NCBI GenBank assembly: GCA_017962545.1
Contig: JAGCVD010000019.1
Coordinates: 1-64,000 of the forward strand
DNA length: 64,000 nt
Direction of reading: 5' to 3'
From: Bacteroidales bacterium
GTDB taxonomy: Bacteria; Bacteroidota; Bacteroidia; Bacteroidales; P3
A program made the translations under genes and the position numbers. Shown here piece after piece: positions 58,579 to 64,000 of this stretch. The first letter of the stretch is position 1, and each line of letters starts with the position of its first letter. The notes under the pieces are model-generated. The model saw only the letters and a list, made by a program, of their open reading frames with translations. It was not told the DNA's origin and did no database searches.

Positions 58579-59473
58579 CTACCACAGGCCTGTGATGCTC
58601 ACCGAGACGATTGACGGACTTTGCATCCGTCCCGACGGCACGTATGTCGACGTGACCTTCGGGGGCGGCGGTCATTCGCGTGCCCTCCTCGAGCGGCTGG
58701 GTCCCGAGGGACGGCTGTTCGCTTTCGACCAGGACGAGGATGCCCGCGCCAATGCCCTCGATGATTCCCGTTTCACGCTTATCGGCGAGAATTTCCGCCA
58801 CATGAAGAGCTTCCTTCGGCTTCACGGTGTGCGGCAGGTGGACGGCATCCTGGCCGACCTGGGGGTGAGCAGTCACCAGTTCGATGTGGCCGAGCGTGGC
58901 TTCTCGACCCGTATGGACGGCGAGCTGGACCTGCGTATGGACCGCCGCAACCCTGTGACGGCGCGCGACCTGGTGAATACCCTCGAGGAGGAGGATTTGG
59001 CCTCCCTGCTGAAGAACTACGGCGAACTGCCCAATGCACGCCAGATGGCGCGAGCCATCGTGAGATATCGTGAGGAAAAGAGCATTGGCACCACGATGGA
59101 ATTGCGCGAGGCGGTGAGACGTCATCTGCCTAGAGGGATGGAGAACAAGTATCTGGCGATGCTGTTCCAGGCGTTGCGCATCGAGGTGAATGGTGAGCTG
59201 GAGTCTTTGAAGGAGATGCTGTGCCAGTCGGCCGAGATACTTGTGGAAGGAGGCCGTCTGGCGGTCATCAGCTACCATTCGCTGGAGGACCGGCTAGTGA
59301 AGAACTTTATGCGCAGCGGCAATTTCGAGGGCGTCGTGGAGAAGGATTTCTACGGCAACCCGCTGTCGCCGATGCGCCAAGTGATCAAATGCGCCGCCTC
59401 GGAAGCCGAGGTGGCGGAGAACAACCGCGCCCGCAGCGCAAGACTGCGTGTGGCGGAGAAGATTAAGAATTAA
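58568..59473 (+). CDS. rsmH: RsmH, 16S rRNA (cytosine-N4)-methyltransferase
   Basis: 301 residues, normal length; methylates C1402 of 16S rRNA. The HRPVMLTETIDGL opening, AdoMet motif YVDVTFGGGGHSRALLERLG, ILADLGVSSHQFD, and the C-terminal LAVISYHSLEDRLVKNFMR are exact for the family. The ATG at 58568 lies inside mraZ. ftsL starts 3 bp after its stop. Confidence 0.97.
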   Translation: MTNDYHRPVMLTETIDGLCIRPDGTYVDVTFGGGGHSRALLERLGPEGRLFAFDQDEDARANALDDSRFTLIGENFRHMKSFLRLHGVRQVDGILADLGVSSHQFDVAERGFSTRMDGELDLRMDRRNPVTARDLVNTLEEEDLASLLKNYGELPNARQMARAIVRYREEKSIGTTMELREAVRRHLPRGMENKYLAMLFQALRIEVNGELESLKEMLCQSAEILVEGGRLAVISYHSLEDRLVKNFMRSGNFEGVVEKDFYGNPLSPMRQVIKCAASEAEVAENNRARSARLRVAEKIKN

Positions 59474-59476
59474 GAT

Positions 59477-59917
59477 ATGGGTAACAGGTTTAGAGAAAAA
59501 GTAGTAGAAGAAGGGCTGGAGAGCGAGGAGAAGGTGCTGGCCGAGCCGACGGTGGAAGCCACCGACGACGTGGAGGCGACTCAACATACCGGCACCTCAT
59601 CGGCCAAGGGCGACAAGGCGGCTCGCGGCATCGGCAAGGTGCTGGGCGGCGACATCCTGGCCGACAAGCTGGTGCTGCAGCAGATACCGTTGGTGCTGCT
59701 GTGTCTGGTGTATCTGCTGCTGATTGTCGGCAACCGCTACCGTGTGGAGAGCCTCAGCCGCGAGAAGGCTGCCACGGAGGAGCGCATCAACTACCTGCGT
59801 GAGCACCGCATCCAGATGCAGAAACAATATCAGCAGAGTGTGAAGATATCGCAGATTGCCGAGGAACTGAAGGAGAGCGGGGTGGGCATCACCAGCGGGC
59901 CGCCGTATGAGATTTGA
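59477..59917 (+). CDS. ftsL: FtsL-like cell division protein
   Basis: 146 residues: a long charged cytoplasmic N-terminus (1-65), one transmembrane segment (about 72-90, LVLLCLVYLLLIVGNRYRV), and a periplasmic coiled coil (ESLSREKAATEERINYLREH). This is the bitopic FtsL layout, and it lies between rsmH and ftsI as expected for dcw. The cytoplasmic part is longer than in E. coli, as in other Bacteroidota. The TGA is followed immediately by the GAGATAAG array. Confidence 0.87.
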   Translation: MGNRFREKVVEEGLESEEKVLAEPTVEATDDVEATQHTGTSSAKGDKAARGIGKVLGGDILADKLVLQQIPLVLLCLVYLLLIVGNRYRVESLSREKAATEERINYLREHRIQMQKQYQQSVKISQIAEELKESGVGITSGPPYEI

Positions 59918-59918
59918 G

Positions 59919-60082
59919 GAGATAAGGAGACAGGAGATAAGGAGATAAGAAGATAAGGAGATAAGGAGATAAGGAGACAGGAGATAAGGAGATAAGAAGA
60001 TAAGGAGATAAGGAGACAGGAGATAAGGAGATAAGAAGATAAGGAGATAAGAAGATAAGGAGACAGGAGATAAGAAGAAAAG
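59919..60082. repeat. 21-unit GAGATAAG/GAGACAG tandem array between ftsL and ftsI
   Basis: Seventeen 8-nt units (GAGATAAG, AAGATAAG, last one AAGAAAAG) and four 7-nt GAGACAG units at 59927, 59974, 60013 and 60060, a higher-order period of 47, 39 and 47 bp. It fills the whole gap up to the ftsI ATG (60085). Each unit junction gives TAAGGAG or AAGGAG, a Shine-Dalgarno-like motif. A single matching AATAAGGAGACAG lies just before the murE ATG (about 62337-62348), possibly the seed. Confidence 0.93.
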
Positions 60083-60084
60083 AA

Positions 60085-62340
60085 ATGAAAGAAGACAAGA
60101 AAGACAAGAGGATGAGACGCGGAATGACGGCGTTGTACCTGCTGCTCACGCTGGGCGTAGGGGCTGCCATCATTGGCGGTATTATCAATATACAATGGGT
60201 GCATGGCGACGAATGGAATGCCCGTGGTGATATCCGTGTGGAGGGCGTGCGTATTGAGCCGGCGCGGCGCGGCGTCATCTATTCCAGCGACGGCAAGATT
60301 TTGGCTACCACGGTGACGGAGTGTGACCTGTACCTCGATTTGTACAACGCTCCCGAACTCGACGAACACGGCCATCCCAAATACGACCGTAAGGGACGTC
60401 CGATAGAGTCGGGTCCCATCACCGATACCTGCTTCAACCTCTATCTCGACACGCTCTGCAGCATGCTGGCCGACGCCATGCTGGGACACGACTCGGCCTA
60501 TTATAGCAACAAGATTCTTGCCGAGCGCAACAAAGAAAGACCGCGGCGCTGCTTCCTGGTGGACCGCCATGTGCCCTATTCGGTGTGGCTTGAGATTACC
60601 AAGTTGCCCGGCTGGAAGCGCGGTGTGGTGCGTCAGGTTGACGGCCAGAGTGTGATACGTCAGGAGCGCGCCCATATTTACGGCAACATGGCGAAGAACA
60701 CCATCGGCTTCCAGAACCAGCGCGACGCCAACACCTACACGGGTCTCGAGGGTGCCTATGACAGCATCCTGCGCGGCCAGGACGGTCAGTTCCGTTGCCG
60801 CCGTTTGACCAAAGGCATCTGGCTGCCCGACGTTCCGCATGGTACCAAAGAGGTGCCGATGCGCACCGACCTCGACAAGGTGGATACCATCGTGCTGCGG
60901 GAAAAGGTGGACGGGCATGACATCGTTTCCACCATCGACACCCGCTATCAGGATATTGCCGAGAGTGCTTTGCGCGACGCCCTGCGCCGCTTCGGTGGTG
61001 CGGCGGGCTGCGCCATACTGATGGAGATGCAGACAGGTTACGTTTTGGCTTGCGCCAACTTGGCTGTAGACACCTCGGTGCACGACTATCTCGAAGTGCG
61101 TGACCGCAATGTCGCCATCAGCGACGTCTACGAGCCGGGCTCCACCTTCAAGACGGTCATCCTCACGGCCATGCTCAACGACCCCGCCATCAAGATCGAC
61201 ACCGCCATGATGCTCCGTGCGGGGTATAAGAACTTTGGCGGCAAGTATGGTGAAATCAAGGACGACCATACCCTCAAAGGTCGTGACTCGCTGAATGTGC
61301 GCGAGGTGATAGAGCAGTCGTCGAACGTGGGTATGAGCGACCTCGGGTGGCAGCTCTACGCCGACCGGCGCGACACCTTGCGAATGTTGGTGGAGCGGAT
61401 GTTCCCCTACGGCAAGCTGGGTCCCGATGTAAAAGCTAAAGAATATAATACATATATAAATAATCTCCATGCCTCGAACCGCGACTTCCTGAACTTCTGT
61501 TATGGCTATTCCACGCGTATCTCGGCGTTGCAGCTCATCACCTTCTACAATGGCTTGGGCGCGGAAGGCCGCATGGTGAAACCGCAGTTCTGCAAAGGGG
61601 TGATGGTCGGCGACAGGCTGGTGGTGAACAAGCCCATCGTGCTCAACGCCCACATGTGCAGCCGCGAGAGCGCCCTGATGATGCGCACGATGTTGGAAGG
61701 CGTGGTGGAACGCGGCACGGGCAACAATATCAAGAACAACACCTACGGCATTGCCGGCAAGACCGGCACGGCCGTGAACAACTATGCCAACAAGCACAGT
61801 TATAATGCCTCGTTCTGCGGCTTCTTCCCGTCAGAGAATCCGCGATACACATGTCTGGTGGTGCTGGAACGCATACCTTTCTATGGCCGTCAGGCTGCCG
61901 AGGTGTTCAAGGCCATCAGCGATTGTGTGGTGGCTGTGGACAAGCGTCTGAGCGACGGCGCGGTGAAGTCGGTGTGGCCCAAACTTGAGGAGGACAGCCT
62001 GAAGGCTACGCAACGTCCTGTGGTGGCACGTGGCGACCAGAGCGGTATGCGCCGTCTTTACAAGACGCTGCGTCAGCCCTTCCCCTCGTCCGACTCGGTC
62101 TGCCGCTGGGTGGTGTACCGCGATGCCACCGACAGCACCATGGGACAATACATACCCTACATCCCTACCGAAGGTCAGGTGCCCAACTGCAATGGGATGA
62201 CGGCCAAGGATGCTGTCGAACTGCTGCAGACGATGGGTTATAGGGCCCGTGTGTCGGGTTATGGCAAGGTGGTCTCGCAGCAGCCGCGTGCCGGCAGCAC
62301 CGCCAAACAGGGCAGCACCGTGGTGTTGACAATGAAATAA
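60085..62340 (+). CDS. ftsI: FtsI, division-specific penicillin-binding protein 3 with PASTA domain
   Basis: 751 residues; septal peptidoglycan transpeptidase. One transmembrane anchor (about 14-33), the PBP dimerisation domain (IEPARRGVIYSSDGKILA), and the transpeptidase with STFK (Ser353, Lys356), SSN (412-414) and KTG (559-561). The C-terminus holds a PASTA domain (VPNCNGMTAKDAVELLQTMG to GSTVVLTMK). Its translation start follows a 164-bp repeat array with many AAGGAG motifs. murE begins 10 bp after its stop. Confidence 0.95.
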   Translation: MKEDKKDKRMRRGMTALYLLLTLGVGAAIIGGIINIQWVHGDEWNARGDIRVEGVRIEPARRGVIYSSDGKILATTVTECDLYLDLYNAPELDEHGHPKYDRKGRPIESGPITDTCFNLYLDTLCSMLADAMLGHDSAYYSNKILAERNKERPRRCFLVDRHVPYSVWLEITKLPGWKRGVVRQVDGQSVIRQERAHIYGNMAKNTIGFQNQRDANTYTGLEGAYDSILRGQDGQFRCRRLTKGIWLPDVPHGTKEVPMRTDLDKVDTIVLREKVDGHDIVSTIDTRYQDIAESALRDALRRFGGAAGCAILMEMQTGYVLACANLAVDTSVHDYLEVRDRNVAISDVYEPGSTFKTVILTAMLNDPAIKIDTAMMLRAGYKNFGGKYGEIKDDHTLKGRDSLNVREVIEQSSNVGMSDLGWQLYADRRDTLRMLVERMFPYGKLGPDVKAKEYNTYINNLHASNRDFLNFCYGYSTRISALQLITFYNGLGAEGRMVKPQFCKGVMVGDRLVVNKPIVLNAHMCSRESALMMRTMLEGVVERGTGNNIKNNTYGIAGKTGTAVNNYANKHSYNASFCGFFPSENPRYTCLVVLERIPFYGRQAAEVFKAISDCVVAVDKRLSDGAVKSVWPKLEEDSLKATQRPVVARGDQSGMRRLYKTLRQPFPSSDSVCRWVVYRDATDSTMGQYIPYIPTEGQVPNCNGMTAKDAVELLQTMGYRARVSGYGKVVSQQPRAGSTAKQGSTVVLTMK

Positions 62341-62350
62341 GGAGACAGCC

Positions 62351-63802
62351 ATGAAACTGAAAGATATATTAAAAGGAATAGAGGCCGAAGTCAAAGGGTC
62401 GGTCGACGTCGAGGTCAAGAACTTGCAGTTCGACTCCCGTCAGGTGGGCGACGGCACACTCTTCGTGGCACAGCGTGGCACCAAGGTGGACGGTCACAAG
62501 TTCATCGCCGGCGCTGAGGAGAAGGGTGCTGTGGCCTTGGTGTGCGAGGAGTTGCCTGACACGCTGAATGGTGGGGTAACGTACGTTAAGGTCCCCGACA
62601 GCAGCTATGCGCTGGGTTTGATGGCGGCCAACTATTACGGACATCCGTCGAGACAGTTGAAGCTGATAGGTATCACCGGCACCAACGGTAAGACCACCAC
62701 CGTCACCTTGCTGCACCGCATGTTCCGCCTGCTGGGCTACCATGTGGGTCTTGTCTCCACCATTGTCAACAAGATTGACGAAGAGGAGTTGCCCACGGGC
62801 CATACCACCCCCGATGCGTTGGAGCTCAACCAGCTGTTGCGTCGTATGGTCGATGCCGGCTGCCAGTATTGCTTTATGGAGGTCAGCAGCCATGCCGTCG
62901 TGCAGCATCGCATAGCCGGAGTGTGCTATGCTGGCGGTATCTTCAGCAATATCACCCACGACCATCTGGACTTCCATAAGACGATGGCCAACTATATCGC
63001 CGCCAAGAAAGGATTTTTCGACGCGCTGCCCAAGGAGGCGTGGGCGCTGGTGAATGTCGACGACAAGAATGGTCGCGTGATGGTGCAGAACACACGTGCC
63101 GAGGTGCATACATACGCCCTGCAGCACACCGCCGATTTCCACTGCCGGATGTTGGAGAGCACCTTCGAGGGTATGCATCTCGCCATCAATGGCCACGAGC
63201 TGTGGTGCCGGTTGGTGGGTCGCTTCAATGCTTACAACCTCACCGCCATATATGCCGCTACGGTCCTTTGCGGTACTGCCGAGGACGAGGCTTTGCGGCT
63301 GCTCAGCACGCTGGAGGCTGCTCCCGGCAGGTTCCAGTATGTCAGCGGACGCGGCATCACCGCCATTGTGGATTATGCCCACACGCCCGACGCCTTGCAG
63401 AACGTCATCGGCACCATCGACGACATTCGCCGTCCGACCCAGCAGCTCATCACCGTGGTGGGCTGCGGTGGCGACCGTGACCGTACCAAGCGTCCCGAGA
63501 TGGCCAAGATAGCGGCAGAAGGCAGCGACAAAGTGGTGCTCACTTCCGACAACCCCCGTACGGAGAATCCCGATGCCATCCTTGACGAGATGGAGGCTGG
63601 CCTCACCGCCGAACAGCTGAGTCATGTGGTGCGCATTACCGACAGGCGTCAGGCCATACGTACAGCATGTATGCTAGCCAAGGAGGGCGACATCGTGCTG
63701 GTGGCGGGCAAAGGCCACGAGAAGTATCAGGAAGTGAACGGTGTGCGTTCGCATTTTGATGATGTCGAAGAGTTGGAGAAAGAGTTGAAAGTTAAGAGTT
63801 AA
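62351..63802 (+). CDS. murE: MurE, UDP-MurNAc-L-Ala-D-Glu:meso-diaminopimelate ligase
   Basis: 483 residues; adds the third residue of the peptidoglycan stem peptide. The P-loop is GITGTNGKTTTVTLL (about 109-123), with the TTPDALELN uracil/nucleotide region, and the DNPR motif in LTSDNPRTENPDAI, which marks meso-DAP specificity (lysine ligases lack it). The C-terminal 'GKGHEKYQ' is present. The last residues (KELKVKS) are encoded by the start of an AGTTAAAAGTTAAGAG repeat that continues to mraY. Confidence 0.96.
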   Translation: MKLKDILKGIEAEVKGSVDVEVKNLQFDSRQVGDGTLFVAQRGTKVDGHKFIAGAEEKGAVALVCEELPDTLNGGVTYVKVPDSSYALGLMAANYYGHPSRQLKLIGITGTNGKTTTVTLLHRMFRLLGYHVGLVSTIVNKIDEEELPTGHTTPDALELNQLLRRMVDAGCQYCFMEVSSHAVVQHRIAGVCYAGGIFSNITHDHLDFHKTMANYIAAKKGFFDALPKEAWALVNVDDKNGRVMVQNTRAEVHTYALQHTADFHCRMLESTFEGMHLAINGHELWCRLVGRFNAYNLTAIYAATVLCGTAEDEALRLLSTLEAAPGRFQYVSGRGITAIVDYAHTPDALQNVIGTIDDIRRPTQQLITVVGCGGDRDRTKRPEMAKIAAEGSDKVVLTSDNPRTENPDAILDEMEAGLTAEQLSHVVRITDRRQAIRTACMLAKEGDIVLVAGKGHEKYQEVNGVRSHFDDVEELEKELKVKS

Positions 63803-63814
63803 AAGTTAAGAGTT
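63784..63814. repeat. AGTTAAAAGTTAAGAG repeat spanning the murE stop
   Basis: From GTTGAAAGTTAAGAG through the murE stop (63800-63802) to 63814, units of AAGTTAAGAGTT repeat up to the mraY ATG, so this short repeat supplies the end of one gene and the leader of the next. Confidence 0.7.
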
Positions 63815-64000
63815 ATGCTATACTATCTGTTTGATTGGTTAGACAAAGTGTTGGACTTCCCGGGAGCGGGTGTGTTCCAATACATCTCGTTCCGTGCGGC
63901 GGCCAGTCTGGTGACATCGCTGCTCATCATGCTGCTGCTGGGACGTCCGTTTATACGCTGGATGCAGAACAAGCTGGGCATCATGGACGAGGTGCGTACC
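63815..64000 (+). CDS. mraY: MraY, phospho-MurNAc-pentapeptide translocase (partial, 5' end)
   Basis: 62 codons to the window edge. MLYYLFDWLDKVLDFPGAG is the usual Bacteroidota MraY start, followed by FQYISFRAAASLVTSLLIM, first transmembrane segments, and GRPFIRWMQ. MraY transfers the MurNAc-pentapeptide to undecaprenyl phosphate in the inner membrane. Its place after murE is the conserved dcw order. Confidence 0.93.
   Translation, partial: MLYYLFDWLDKVLDFPGAGVFQYISFRAAASLVTSLLIMLLLGRPFIRWMQNKLGIMDEVRT

Noticed and set aside
59919..60082. CRISPR array
   Set aside because: The units are contiguous 7-8 nt repeats without spacers of unique sequence, and no cas gene is near.

Overview
The window looks like a chromosomal segment of a Bacteroidales-type member of the Bacteroidota. 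Evidence: several secreted proteins with type IX secretion system (T9SS) C-terminal sorting domains (type A and CHU_C/type B), the gliding/T9SS lipoprotein GldD, an S46 dipeptidyl-peptidase, a PG_1098-like THUMP methyltransferase, DUF4292 and DUF6266 proteins, a class II ribonucleotide reductase, TAnnTTTG promoter -7 boxes, and a meso-DAP type MurE. The DNA is GC-rich for this group, so long antisense open frames are common and are not genes. No tRNA, rRNA, CRISPR array, transposase, prophage or integrase was found.

Layout. 1-1828: minus-strand operon of a sigma-like factor, a probable membrane partner, an anchored protein and a lipoprotein that runs off the left edge. 1950-6947: minus-strand thyA-manC-asnS-ribD-yigZ. 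7279-8982: plus-strand Na/Pi cotransporter, convergent with gldD across a tandem hairpin array. 9781-14413: minus-strand pcm, thiL, a SpoU methyltransferase, a T9SS cargo gene and an ECF sigma factor. 14637-20529: plus-strand mrdA-rodA-clpX-RNase H-prmC. 20507-23304: dtd and a UvrD-type helicase. 23729-26302: nrdJ. 26371-31521: long minus-strand run (methyltransferase, nucleotidyltransferase, tadA, LolA-like protein, DUF4292, TPR lipoprotein). 31769-34570: large T9SS cargo protein. 34651-40704: yicC, apbE, another T9SS cargo, rlmD, rpmH. 40969-43360: TPR-like protein, secG, helicase. 43311-52000: acyltransferase, gpsA, HU, fmt, ribH, an rpoN-M23 fusion and a DPP7-like peptidase. 52018-57641: two IgGFc-binding/CHU_C proteins and a DUF6266 protein. 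58114-64000: the start of the dcw cell-division/murein cluster (mraZ-rsmH-ftsL-ftsI-murE-mraY).

Two things stand out. First, sigma-54 (RpoN) is fused in frame to an M23 murein metallopeptidase through what looks like a signal peptide. This predicts either a membrane-tethered sigma factor or a readthrough gene pair with an internal GTG start. Second, this genome carries several families of short repeats between genes AND in frame inside housekeeping enzymes. The clearest is a palindromic element with 11-bp terminal inverted repeats inserted in both ribD (105 bp) and the helicase gene (93 bp). Both lengths are multiples of three, but the two copies are read in different frames. Others are 9-nt repeats in a methyltransferase and a nearby spacer, an 8-nt repeat in ribD, simple repeats in prmC and the SpoU gene, a 21-unit AAGGAG-rich array between ftsL and ftsI, and twin long hairpins in two divergent promoter regions.

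All functional calls come from motif reading without database searches. Start sites were chosen from signal peptides, gene overlaps and family N-termini.
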